A DNA stretch of 64,000 nt from Pyricularia pennisetigena. Lineage: Eukaryota > Ascomycota > Sordariomycetes > Magnaporthales > Pyriculariaceae. Both the position numbers and the translations under genes were made by a program. The notes beneath the pieces are model-generated. The model was not told the DNA's origin, ran no database searches, and was given only the letters and a program-made list of their open reading frames with translations. Positions 34,595-46,514 of the stretch are shown piece after piece (positions within the stretch are counted from its first letter, which is position 1; every line of letters starts with the position of its first letter). The stretch is from contig NW_021940918.1 of NCBI RefSeq assembly GCF_004337985.1, positions 2,170,001 to 2,234,000 of the forward strand, in the 5' to 3' direction.

Positions 34595-36455
34595 TAGTCT
34601 CGGTGCTCAGACTAAACCCCCCCCGCTTCGCAGTGGGGACCGAACGGTCCATGTACCTTTCAGCCACATGGTTTTTCGACCAATTACATTGGCCGAAAAG
34701 ATCGCGCTCGTTCTACTTTGAGGACATTTTGTCGCATTTCGCCGTTTATGGCGGTACCACCAACGATAATTTGTCGCATTTCGCCGTTTATAACGGTATT
34801 ATTCATAATATATTTAATATTACGATATCGCTTATAATTATTTTATTAATATAAGGATAATTTGTGGTATTTTGCCGTTTATAGCGGGTAAATACAATAT
34901 ATTCGCATTATAATGGCAAAAGAAAATAATGTACCCATAATAAATAATTAAATATTCGTATAAAAAAATAAATAAAAATTATAAAAATATATAATAATTT
35001 GCGTTAAATTTATTGGAATTTGCTAAATATTTGAATACCGGCCGCGTTTTTATAGCCACTGTATTTGGAAAAATATTAAAATATTAAATAAAATTTGTAA
35101 TTTTTTATTATATTTAATTCTTGTTTTAAAAAATGGTATGCAATATTTATTTTAGCTTAGTTTACAGTTTTTATACCTTAATAGACCGAATACTGCAAAA
35201 TGCATGCAATTATCGATTAAAACAAAAGTTTTATTAATATTTTTATATAAATTAACAATTTTTTAAAAAATTAAATAATTTACGCAAATATTGGTAAAAT
35301 GAAAATATTTTTACTTAAGATATTCTTTAATTAATTTGTTAATAAATTTTATTTAAATTCTTTTTTTTATAAATTTTATTCAATTAAATAAAGCAAAAAA
35401 TACAAAAAAACTACAAATTTAACATTTTTTTATATAAAAAAATAAAAAGGGCCGGTATTGCAAATCGGGTTTTACGTTAACGTTTATTTATATATATGAT
35501 TCACTTTTTCAAATTTTGGTTTTATTAATGTTCAAATTGGTAAAAATGTAAAAACATTTCGATGGTAAAATATATATAACATTGGATATATTTTATTTAT
35601 CCGCATATTTAAAGGCTTATATAATTAGATATACGTACAAAAATGTAGTATTATATTAAATTTATATATACCACCCCCCAGGTGCAAAAACCACAAAATT
35701 CGGCTGCAAAACAAAATTAATATAAAATTAATTAATTAAAACAAATAAATTTATAAAATACACATTTGGCTTTTTTTTAATTAAACAGTTTTTAAAACCG
35801 ATATTATAAATAGGATTGGATTTGGACGTTTGTGTATATACGTTATCGAATTTCTGAAATTTTGGTTTTATTATTATTAAAACTGGTAAAAATATAAACG
35901 AATTTCGATTATAAATTATATATAAAAAAATATATATTTTACTTATCCGCTTATTTAACTGCTTATAAAATTTTGGTATAAATACCAAAATTTATTATAA
36001 TAATATATACATATATACGACCCTCCACGTGCAAAATATATAAAATTTGGTCAAAAACTAAAAATAATATTAAAAAAAATCGACAATCGAAAAAAAAAAT
36101 TGAAAAAACAATACCGTTATAAACGGATTAAGGGCAAATGGTATTTAATTCGGCCATTATAACAAATAAAAAAATAAATCGAATCGCTGCTAATAGCGGT
36201 ATTAAACGCTATTTTCAACGATATTTTATTTTTTCAATATTATATATGGTTGTGGAATAATAAAGGAGTTTCGGTTAAAAAAAGGCCAAAAATACCGCTA
36301 TAAACGGCGAAAATCGACAAATTGTCCTCAAACCTAAACCAAAACGTTTTTTGGATGGACCCACAAATACATTGCAAAACCGCAATTAAACCACGAAGTG
36401 GAGCGAAATGGATCAATTGTGGAGCTCTGGGCTTTAGGGATGAGCCCTGAAACTA
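34595..36455 (-). mobile_element. MULE-like non-autonomous element, copy G
   Basis: The 1,861-bp element starts TAGTCTCGGTGCTCAGACTA and ends GAGCCCTGAAACTA. It is flanked by a perfect 9-bp duplication CATGAACGG (34586-34594 and 36456-36464). The target is itself the subterminal palindrome of copy H. Orientation is as in D and F; the same interior units are present (CCACCCCCCAGGTG at about 35670, CCCTCCACGTG at about 36012). Confidence 0.85.
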
Positions 36456-36609
36456 CATGAACGGCGAAATGCGACAAATTGTCCTCAGACTAAAACGAGC
36501 GCGATTTTTTCGGCCAATGCAATTGGTCGAAAAGCTATGTGGCTGAAAGGTACACGGAGCGTTCAACCCCCACTGCGAAGCAGGGGGTCTAGTCTGAGCA
36601 CTGAAACTA

Positions 36610-36982
36610 GGAGAACCATGTATTTAGGTAGGGTGCGTTATTTAGGTTAACGAACGTGGCAGCGCTTTTATGGTGTGCACATCGCTGACTGAGCTCCTCT
36701 GGTCATGTGATGCCAAGATCTATTTATTGCAACATCACTCACTAGCGGGGATTACGATACAAGCCAATCCATACCCAAAACAAGGTCATTAAAAAGCTCA
36801 TTCTTAACGATTTTCATTGTTTTGTCATTATATAATATGCAAATTGATAAATATATAACATTAAACAAGTTATTACTTCCGAAGACAGTCCTAATCGTGG
36901 GTCATCATCTCTCATCTCATTGTTTCCTTTTTTTTCATGTCACCTCTTGCCCGTTTCAGAACAACAAACTCGCCCCCTTTTT
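36610..36982. other. Transition from transposon block to gene-rich DNA
   Basis: About 370 bp between the last transposon terminus (36609) and the aminopeptidase stop codon. It is moderately AT-rich with no recognised element; it should contain the aminopeptidase 3' UTR and polyadenylation site. Confidence 0.5.
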
Positions 36983-38599
36983 TTAAATCAGGTCGTGATC
37001 GCACAGCTTGCCGTGCGAAGCGGTAAAATCAATAGAGTTGATGGAGTCGGCAGCCCACCTCCTGACGGAAGCCAAGGTGGCGTTCTGGGGGGTCTTGGGC
37101 ACGATCTTGGTTCCGTCGATGGCCAGGACGGCGAGGGCGTGGGCGGCGGCCAGGGCGTTGGGGTGGATCATCTCGGGCTTAGCGTTGGTAATATTATCGC
37201 AGGCCTGGTGGTAGCAGTCATCCTCTTCCGGGGCGGTGCCGGTGAACAGGCCACCGACGGGCTTGTTAATAACCTGCAGGAACGGCACGTAATCGGTACC
37301 TCCGGTCAGGCCGGTCGGGCGCACGTCCTTGCCCTGCTCGATCAGCGACCCGGCCAGCAGGTCCTCGATCTTGTCGGAGCCCGGGGGGCCGCCGGGCCCG
37401 ACGCGGTCGCCGACGCCGTCGAAGACGTAGTGCACGCCGCGCGACACCATGTCGAAGTTCATATACAGCAGCAGGTTCTCGACCTCGGGCCCGTCCTTGA
37501 TGTCGTCGACGTAGTACTTGGAGCCCCAGAGGCCGTTCTCCTCCGCGCCCCACCACGCGAACCGCACCTTATTGGTGGTGGAAAACTTGTTGAGGCCCCT
37601 GGCGAGCTCGAGGATGAGCGACGTGCCGGAGCCATCGTCGTTGACGCCCGGGCCGGCCTGGACCGAGTCGAGGTGGGCGCCCAGCATGACGACGTTCTTG
37701 TCGTCGCCGTGCACCGTCTCGGCGATTACGTTCTGCGTGATGCGCTCCTCGATCAGCTGCTGGACGTTGCTGAACACCTCGATCTTTTCGCCGGCCTCGA
37801 GCCGCGCCTTGAGCCGGAGCGCGGGCTCGCGGTCGACGATCACGCCGGGCGCGTAGAGCGGGTTGGGCATGGACAGCGAGCCCGCCGTCAGCTTCTGGTC
37901 GTTGAGGTTGTAGATGAGCACCGAGTCGGCGCCCGCGGCCGCTGCGGCCAGCAGCTTGCCGGCAAAGGTGGTGCCGTCCGGGCACAGGCCGCGCTCGACC
38001 AGCACCACCTTGCCCTCGGCGGCGATGTCGGCGTAGTTGGCCACGTCGCAGCCCGCCGCGCCCTCGGGGCCCAGCACGAGCTCCCTGGTAATGCCCTCGC
38101 CGTTGGGCGTGCTGGGCGTGTAGGTGAGCGCGACGGTGCGCAGGGACTCGTCGCCCACCCGGGTCTCGGCCGCCGTGGTCAGCGTGAAGAGCGCCGGGAA
38201 GTCCTGCTTGCGCACGGTGAAGCCCTTGAGCTTGGAGACCTCCTCGAAGATAAAGTCCACCGATGCTGCGTAGCCGGGAAGGCCGAAGGCACGGTTGCCT
38301 CCGTTGGCGTATGCGATGTCGTTGAGCTTCTGGAGGTTGCCCATCAGCCTGGAGGTCGGTAGATGTATTAGCTCTGCTGTCAAGTTCGAGTCTAGTCGAG
38401 TCTAGTCTAGTCCAGGGGCACGCCATGCATATGTTGTCATTGCTTCTATGGCTCCCCAGGACTGCACTGACTAGGGAACTTACCCATTAACCGTGATCAG
38501 CTCTTGCAGCTTCTCCGATTCGACCGGTGGCCTGCAGTCCTTGGCATGCGAGAGAAGGGGCATCAAAGCCCACAGGGCGGACGCGCTTCTGATCCTCAT
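36983..38599 (-). CDS. Secreted M28 family aminopeptidase (aminopeptidase Y / LAP2-like)
   Basis: Two exons, complement(36983..38348, 38484..38599), give 493 aa. The 135-bp intron has GTAAGT...CCAG and a CTAAT branch candidate. Exon 1 encodes MRIRSASALWALMPLLSHAK, a signal peptide, then the N-terminal segment of the family. Exon 2 continues with a PA domain (about residues 130-230) inserted before the peptidase domain, as in fungal LAP2. All five zinc ligands of M28 are visible: His in GAHLDS, Asp in NDDGSG, Glu in AEENG, Asp in MNFDM, His in CYHQACD. It should remove N-terminal residues from extracellular peptides. It is the first gene beyond the transposon block, and the splice phase fits exactly. 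The exact substrate preference cannot be read from sequence. Confidence 0.93.
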
Positions 38600-39503
38600 G
38601 TTGGCTGTAATTTTCTCTTGATGCTTGTGGTGTGACGAGTACTAGTCTACAAGTAAAAAGCAGGCAAAGTATTTTGGGTCCAGTTCAACCAGAGCCAAGT
38701 GACTTGGACTTGACATTAGCATGGGGTGGAAGATAAAAAAATTAAAAAAAAAAAAAAAAGATCTAAAAGACAGGACCGCTCTTCTTTATTAACCAAAATT
38801 TATGCGATCTGCGCTCCGAGGTTGGCTCGCTTTTGTCTTTCTTTCTTTCTCTAATCTCGGGTGGAGTGCGCCAAGAATATATTCACTCAACCAATGGAAC
38901 CCAAGTTTTTAGAGAAAAACAGAGAAAAAAAAACATTGGCAGAATCACTTGTTTTCGTAATTGCCCGATGCAAGTATCTTTTGGTTTCCTTGGCTTGCAG
39001 AGCGGTTAACGGCAAACCCATACGGTGCGTGATGAACGATAACTCACACAACCAACATCTTTGTTCGCTAGGAAACCGTCGGTCAAGTGGCGAGCACTGG
39101 ATGCGGATCAAGGTCAGATCAGGAAGGTCATGTAAGTCGCCAAGGCAGTCGATGGACTGACCGGGGCTCAGCTGGGCGGATAGATAGGCTTGGCTGCCTG
39201 TTTTGTTTGGGGGGGGGGGGGTTAAGAATGTTTTGTCGCGAAGTGCTGTACGAGTCCGTCCACTTGTATCAAGAATTATACTTTTTTTTTTCTTTTTCTG
39301 GTAGACGGTTTGTTATGAGGAAACATTGGGATAGGCACGGCCAATTAAAAGCACAAGGTCACGGGGTGTTTGCAACAGAAAGTTTTGAGAGTTTGTTGCC
39401 AAGCATATCCACGACATCTACTTTTGATGGCGTCAGTTGAAATGCAAGATTTTACTATGGTAAAAGCAATAAAGGATCAACCAGAGAGAGAGAGAACGAA
39501 AAG

Positions 39504-39545
<42 letters not shown>

Positions 39546-39816
39546 ACTGTATCAAAAGTGGGCCAGGCCAGCTTCTCCCCATCTTTAGCTCCAAATCAAG
39601 TCCAAACAAGCCTGGTTTTTTCCTCATCGGCGGTGAGATTTCAATTTGATATCTAAGAATCAATACTTTCCTTGGACCTTGTTCTATATCCAGGTCTAGA
39701 CTAGAACGGAAGGTTAATTATATTCACACCAACCTCGGCCCATCAGCACGGGTAAATGCTATCCGACCACTCGGGACTGTAGTGACACTCCAAAAAAAAA
39801 AAAAAAATCAACCAAA
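38600..39816. other. Intergenic region with a 40-nt A tract
   Basis: Between the aminopeptidase 5' end and the MFS gene 3' end. It holds the aminopeptidase promoter and an uninterrupted run of 40 A at 39504-39543, with AATAAA 30 bp before it (39468-39473). No convincing ORF. Other homopolymers (A16 near 38745; G12 near 39211) are also present. Confidence 0.5.
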
Positions 39817-41888
39817 TCACAGATCTTCATCATTCATAAAGTTCTGCAACCATTTGTTCCGGCCCGTAAAGCTACGGAGACGTTTTCCAAAGATCCTAGA
39901 CACGGGCGTCCTTTGTGTCAGCTAAACATGGGGAACTTTTTTTTTTTTTTGGTAGCACACAAGGGGAGAAAACTGGACCGAACCAGAGTGAACTGATCTA
40001 AGACATGGATAGAGCTTACTTACCACAATGGAACGGTCAGAAAAGTAACCCCCAGAAAAAGCGACCCCAGTATGCAAAAACAGCCAGGGGCCCCTGCGCC
40101 GCCAGCCAGTCGTTGACAAAGTACGTGAAGCCAAACGTGAGCAGGTTCCTGGTGTTGATGGCCACAAACGCCTCCTCGTTCAGCGGGCGGTAGCAGTCGA
40201 TGACGTAGCCAAACACGCACGTCGACGCAAACACCAGGCTCATGTTGGCCAGCCCGAAGCACAGCACGGGGCCGACCCAGTGCGTCTGGCCGTGGACGGT
40301 GGCGCCGAAGCCGAAGAAGCCCACCCCGCCGAGCACCCCCGCCACGGCCATGAGCGGCAGCCGGAACTCGGGCTCGTACACGCCCCGGTTCCTGCGCGTC
40401 AGGTGCAGGCAAATCCAGTCGTTCAGGGGCCCCGACGTGAGCTCGCCCACGATGGTCAGTACGAAGGGCGAGAGGCTTATCAGGCCGGTCTGGCTGATGC
40501 TAAAGTTGTACGGAGGGTTGATGAAAATGACGGCGTTGACGACGGAGAAGACAACGATCCAGGTCATGAGGGTCCCTGTGAGCGGAGAGGGAGGTGACCT
40601 CGGGGATATCAACAAAGACGAAATCCAAATTGGGGGTGGGCATGGGATGGGATTATGACATGATTGTCTCACCGTATATCAAAAACCCCCAGAGCACCGC
40701 CGGATAAAAGAACAGGACGACAGGCCTCAAAAAGACCTTCCACAACGGTGCATGACTGTACCGGCCCGTGAATACGCGGAGCGACCGCCCAAAGCTGTGT
40801 TTCGGCTCTGCTTCCTGTCCAGCGACCACAGACAGTTCCTCGGCCGCACTCTTCTCCCCTTGGCTTTCTTCCTTGATCTCGCCCACGGCCCTCGTCCTCG
40901 TCTCCTCGCTGCGTCGTCGGTACATGGTCTCGGGCACCAGAAACACGACGGCCAGCATCAGCACCCCGAAGAAGACGGCGCACACCCCAAACGTCCAGCG
41001 ATATCCGTCGCGCTCGATGATGTAGCCGGCGATCAACGTGCCGCCGCTGATGCCCGTGAGCAGGAACATGTTCCAGACGGCGATCCTGGTGGCGCGCTCG
41101 TGGACAAAGTAGAGGTCGCCGATGGTGCACTGCACGAGGATCTCGTAGGGGGACATGCCGACGCCCGCGACGACGCGGCTGGCGAGGAAGGACGGGTAGG
41201 TCGTGGTCACGGCGCCCCAGACGCTCGTCGCAAACATGACGGCGATGGCGCCAATATAGATGGGCCGGCGGCCGATGATCTTGGCCAGCGGGTTGGTGAG
41301 GAAGAGCGACAGGCCGATGGAGAGGATCAGCCACGCCGTCGCCTCGGATAAGGTCTGGACCGTGATGCCGAGGTCGCTCGAAACCTGGACGAAGCCCGGC
41401 GAGAGCATCGGTCCGTAGGCGCCCACCACCGCCGCCGACATGGAGACGATCAAAAGGACCATTTCTTTCTTCCATTGAGGCCACTTTTTTTTTTTTTTTG
41501 TGTGTGTGTGTGTGTGTTATGACGGCGACCAATACATGCGGTCAGTGTGGGATTTCCCCCAAGGGGCCACGGCTCAGGGGTGGAATCAAGAGAGTGAATG
41601 AATGCCTCACGTTCAACGGGTCATTGGGGCTGTCTGTTGGTTGAGGGACCAGAATGACGTCCTTGCACCGTCCTTTGCCCTTCTTGAGTAGTTCCCTTGA
41701 GGCCTCGGCGAGCTCTGGTGGTAAGTCATCCTGATCATTCATGAAAGCTGCTCACCCGTGTCGTCAGTGGTATCAATACCGTGACCGGCTGTCATTGAAT
41801 ATACCATATACAAGGGGTTCTGAGCCACAAACATACCCGTGCCGGGCACGATTTCCATCTTTGTGCATTCTAAAATCCCAAACGGCAT
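39817..41888 (-). pseudogene. HOL1-like MFS transporter with an apparent 1-nt frameshift
   Basis: Five exons fit: complement(39817..39895, 40024..40575, 40673..41483, 41611..41747, 41837..41888), with GT..AG introns of 89-128 bp. The start MPFGILECTKMEIVPGT and the junctions DPLN-WPQWKKEM, GFLIYG-TLMTW and PLW-IFGKRLRSFTGRNKW match this fungal MFS family (polyspecific efflux or uptake, 12 membrane segments, DHA1-type). The cytosolic loop is acidic and charged. In exon 4 the frame breaks at a minus-strand T5 run (40076-40080). One more T would continue as VFCILGSLFLGV and restore 543 aa; as written, translation ends a few residues later (RFFWGLLF, stop near 40037), losing the last membrane segment and tail. 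Either a recent inactivation or a sequencing error in a homopolymer. The substrate is unknown. Confidence 0.85.
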
Positions 41889-44335
41889 TGTGGCAAAACA
41901 AGTTTTAATAACAGAGGGGGATTGGTTTAATATATCATGACAAATATCACATCTTGGAGTCAAACAAAATAGCAAACATCCAACAGCCAATTCGAGGATG
42001 ATTGTTTTGTCTTATATATATATATATATATATATCACATCGACAACGAGTGGCAATAAAGTTGGGGTTTTGCCATTTGTACATCCACTGTTCGAAATCC
42101 AGAGTCAAAAGTTACGTCCTGAACTTCCCCGCGCTGTTTTCACCTACATTTCGTCATGTCCCCTTGGGTGCATCAAACGAGACGTTGAGTGGTCGACCAG
42201 AGCTATATCTTCTTGGACAGCCAAATACTCTGGCTGGTTATTCAGTGGGCCGGAGTGTCTGCATTGCAACCATGAATTGTACTGCCGGATGTGACAAATG
42301 TAGCTTCACGCCGACGGGGTATTTGAGGGGAAATTTGGACTGTATCACGGCACTTCATTTTCTACCTCTGTTTGATGCTGGTCTGGTCTTTTGATGAGAA
42401 TAAATGAGAGAAGGCTGGGATGATTTCGTCTACTTTTAGAAATGTAATGGCGCTGTAATTAGATTCTATCTAATCTTGTGAGCAAATACAAAATTGTGAT
42501 TTTGTTGGTGCGTTGTTGAATCGTCTTTATATATACTGTGACTTGTTACCATACAACCACCACCAGCTTTGAAATTGAACGGACAATATTCGGCAACCCT
42601 CGGGTCCCATGTACCCAGGTATCTATTTACTTGGTAGCAAAAAAGGTAGATGCCTATATAATTAGTATCTGTGCCACAGCAACATAAAAAAAAAAGATGA
42701 AAAAAAAAAAAAAAAAAATAACTGCCGCAATGGACCAATCCCCGCTTTCTCCAGAACCCCACACACTGCACAAAGCTACATGGTGCAGTTAGTACCCAGA
42801 GTCAGAGACCCAGTGGTGATCTACATAGTAATAATTTAACTGCGCAAACCTTGAGCCGTTGTGTATCCATGCATTTCTCCATCGATTTACCCCTCATCTT
42901 TTTGCACAAATCACAAACCAAACCAAATCGACAAAAACCTTCTTTGCCCTCTGCCGCCTCTCATCCCATCTCGCAGCATCCAATCGCCCCAATGCACATA
43001 CGGCACACATGCGAATTGCGCTTTGCCGTTGGGTAGAACCAGGTTTACGAGACGGCCACCAAGTGCCGAAAAAATCCCATGACAGATTGTGAGAATTTGC
43101 CCTCATCCAGGTGATGGGTAAGTTGCGGAAAATTAGCGTGCTTTCTTATTTCTTTTGAGACGACAGCCAACGAACGCATACAATATTCCCCATGGATTTG
43201 CCCTACAGATCAAAGCAGCACATCTAAATTATACTTATACTTGGATGGGGGTGTGGGCGCTGCTAAATTGATGCGCACCATAGATACCCGCAAAAAGTCG
43301 GTATGCCGTTACATGGGTTTCTATCAGGCCTTGGAGAGCCAGCCATCCACATCCACATCCTTCCATCCCTTTCCCAGCTCCATCCAGTATGCGTTGTTCT
43401 TGATGCCCGCCCCTCCCCAATGCCCAATGATCATACCCCTCCCACTTGCCGCCGATTCTTGTGGGGATCGACTGGAGAAACGAGAAACACTGGAGATGCC
43501 CACGGGCGTTGCGTTCTCTCAAGCTGTGGTCGCCCCCTACTTGTCACGCTTATCCACCATTACAAAGTGATTATAGAGGCTTTCCCAATCTGCCTTTGTC
43601 AACCATTACAAATACAGATGGTGTCCTTGGTCACCGGAATATGTACTATATAATTTTTTTTTTATTCTTTTTGTTCTTGGTCCTCTCCACTGCCAATCGG
43701 GGCTAAGCCGGCTATGAGCTAGTGCCAACCCAGACTGGAACTAAACCTAGACCAACTAGACTGCTATGCTTTACTAGCAGTACTTACTTATCTTGGTTAC
43801 AGTAATGGTATGTCAGAATAGGAGGGTGTCACGGGATACTCTGACATCAACACACGTATACCGCATTTGCAATGCATTACTATATCCCCGAAACATCTCA
43901 ATGAAAACTGGGTCAGCCGGCTTGAACTGTCGTCCGAAGGACCGCCTCATCGACCATATTCTATTCACGGAATAGTAAAACAAAAGGGTGTTGGGTTGAG
44001 CTGGAGAAGCGGGTTGCGACCAGGCCGCTCCTTGTGCAAGCTCCATCATCCCCACAACTTCGTCTGCCTTAGCCGAGTAGGCAGACTCTCTCCTTTTTTA
44101 ACCCCTCAACACCCCAATGTTTGTTCGGTCCTAGGGACTATTTCTTTTGTTTACTTGTGCTTCCTTTTTGGCCTAGAGATAAGTCCCTCATCTTTAAGAG
44201 CAAACAGTAAGCTCTTCGGATGACATAACATCCACGCACGTGGTTAATACAGCACACAAGTATATTTGTTTGCAACCCTCTTCTTTTTTTTTTTGGTTTT
44301 CTTTTGTAGGATACGCCAACCCCCGTCCCGAAACA
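41889..44335. other. 2.4-kb interval between divergent MFS and monooxygenase genes
   Basis: Holds both 5' regions. It has a TA microsatellite (about 42014-42034), A/T homopolymers and several short ORFs, none with recognisable sequence or good codon pattern. Just before the monooxygenase ATG, a pyrimidine tract followed by TTTTGTAG (44302-44309) could be the 3' splice site of a 5'-UTR intron. I see no further gene. Confidence 0.5.
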
Positions 44336-46514
44336 ATGGCCACCAACGGAAACGGAACGCATGTTCCGCCCCGCACTAACGGGAATGGAGCGCATGTCCC
44401 TTCCCGTCCGGCGCCCCCTGCGGCGACCATCCAGACCGAAGTCGTCATCGTCGGAGCCGGGCCGGCCGGCGCATCGCTGGCGTGCTTTCTCAGCAGCCAC
44501 GGCATCAAGGGACTCATAGTGGCCGCGACCTCGACAACCGCTGATACCCCCCGCGCCCACATCACCAACATGGCTGCCTTGGGTAAGTTGCAGGTCCTCG
44601 TCCAGCTGATTCGGTTTTCGTTCGGTCATGAAAATAATAAAACACCTTGAAAACTGCCTCTGCCGGAGCGCTAACCCGCAATCCTAGAATGCTTGAGGGA
44701 TATCGATCTTGAAAAGAAATGCACCCAGCTGGCTACCCATGGCGACTCTATGGTGCACTCACGCTGGTGCTACAGCATGGCGGGCAGGGAGTATGCCCGG
44801 ATACACTCGTGGGGTAACAGTCCAAAGCGAAAGGTTGGTCAACGTGGCATCGAAATCCTAGGCGATATAACATGAGATCAAGGTTAATCCTCTACGACGC
44901 TGACAACTTACTTGCTCGCCAGGGGGAATACGAGAAATACAGCCCCTGCACGCCTGGCGATCTCCCCCAGACTCTCCTGGAGCCGGAACTGGTTCGTCAC
45001 GCTACCTTGAACGGCTTCCAGATTCGGTGGGATACCGAGTACCAGTCCTTCCAGGAACGGGATGACGGCGTAACCATCACCGTCCTGGACAAGATCACGG
45101 GCCTCAACTACGCCATCGAGGCCAAGTATCTCTTTGGCGCGGACGGCGCACGCTCCCGCATAGTTTCACAGCTCGAGCTCCCGCTCACGCGGACCCCCGG
45201 AGGTGGTCTCGCCATCAACGTCCAGGTCAAGGCCGACCTCACGCACCTCATGAAGTATCGAACCGGCAATCTGCACTGGGTGATGCAGCCGGACCGTGAG
45301 CACACCGACTTTTGCTTCTTCTCCGTGGTTAGGATGGTCAAGCCGTGGACCGAGTGGATGTTCATCCTGTTCCCCGTCAAGGGTTACATCATGGATCCCA
45401 AGCCGACCATGGAGCAGTACCAGCAGAATATCCGCCAGCTCATCGGCGACGACACGCCGTTTGAGATCATGCGTGTGAACACCTGGACGGTCAACGAGAT
45501 CGTGGCCGACAACTACCAGCGGGGCAGGATTATGTGTCTGGGTGACGCCGTGCACCGCCACCCTCCGTTCAACGGGCTCGGCTCTAACACGTGCATCCAG
45601 GATGCATTCAACCTTGCTTGGAAGGTTGCATATGTGTTGCAAGGTAAGCTATTACTCTCTTTATGCACTTTTTTTTTTTTTTCTTTACTGGTAGTAAGCC
45701 CAATATTACACATGCACTAACGCGCAACCATGTCTCCCATTTCAAAGGCAAGGCCGGGCCCGAGCTCTTGAAAACCTACACGCCGGAGCGGCAGCCAGTG
45801 GGAAAGGGAATCGTCAAACGGGCCAACGATGGGTTCCGGGACCACAATCACATCTTCAGCGCGATAGGGCACATTCTACCCACCCTCGAGGAGCGCAAGC
45901 AGGCCCTCGCTGAGCTGGCGTCAGACACGGACAAAGGTAGGAAGCGACGCGCGGACCTGCAGTGGGCGATTGACAACTCGGAGCACGAGTTCCACGGCCT
46001 GGGGATCGAGATGAACCAGGACTACACGACGCTGCCGTCGACGGGCGTCTACACCGAGGACGAGGCGACGACGTTTGCCGACGTCTCGGAGCCGGCCAAC
46101 CCGGACGTGGTGCTGTACCACTTCCCCTCGACCAGGCCGGGCCGCAGGCTGCCGCACGTCTGGATCAACACGGCGGTGCCGGCCGACATGGTCACGACCA
46201 TCGACCTCGCCGGCAAGGGCGGCTTCTCGCTCTTCACGGGCATCGGTGGCGACGAGGCGTGGAAGAAGGCGGCCGCCGAGGTTTCCGAACTGCTCGGAGT
46301 GCCGATCCGGGCCTACTCCATCGGCATCGGCCTCGAGTACGAGGACATCTACTGCGACTGGGCCCGCGTCAGGGCCGTCGAGGAGTCGGGCTGCGTCTTG
46401 GCCAGGCCGGACCGCTTCGTCGCTTGGAGGTGTCGCAAGCTGAACAAGGACGGTGGCGAAGGTTGGGCCAAGAGCAAGCTGGAGACGGTAATGAAGGCTG
46501 TGCTGTCGAGGTAG
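44336..46514 (+). CDS. FAD-dependent aromatic monooxygenase (phenol hydroxylase-like)
   Basis: Four exons, 44336..44582, 44688..44833, 44923..45643 and 45748..46514, give 626 aa; introns are 105, 89 and 104 bp with GT..AG and continuous frame. Residues about 35-60 hold the FAD-binding VVIVGAGPAGAS (GxGxxG). A GADGARSR motif follows mid-protein (DG motif), then GRIMCLGDAVHRHPPFNGLG (GD motif binding the FAD ribityl/phosphate). The C-terminal ~200 residues resemble the thioredoxin-like dimerisation domain of phenol 2-monooxygenase. The family hydroxylates phenolic rings with NAD(P)H and O2; the substrate here is unknown. The N-terminus is Asn/Gly/Pro-rich and has no signal peptide, so it is cytosolic. 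Divergent from the MFS gene. Confidence 0.92.

Larger units (their letters stand above)
33248..36609 (+). mobile_element. MULE-like element copy H, 5'-truncated, hosting copy G
   Basis: Two segments, 33248-34594 and 36465-36609, follow the family order (ACCAAATTTTATA, GCACGTGGAGTG, GCACGTAAGGGATGG units, then the GGGACCGAGCG-type terminus in reverse) and end CTGAGCACTGAAACTA at 36609. The GGGCTTATCC-type left end is missing. Copy G (34595-36455) interrupts it. An 85-bp segment at 34445-34530 is not family sequence and matches 9893-9980. The right end of H marks the limit of the AT-rich block. Confidence 0.7.

Noticed and set aside
36983..38383. Plus-strand 480-codon ORF overlapping the aminopeptidase
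   Set aside because: It is the antisense shadow of a GC-rich gene. The minus strand carries signal peptide, PA domain and all M28 zinc ligands with a proper splice.
41542..41742. ATG 41742 as start of the MFS transporter
   Set aside because: An upstream exon (41837-41888) encodes the family-typical start MPFGILE...VPGT and splices in phase to 41747, so the later ATG is internal.
43235..43570. Short opposite-strand ORFs of ~100 codons between the MFS and monooxygenase genes
   Set aside because: No recognisable sequence, overlapping frames on both strands, and no splice or start context supporting a gene.
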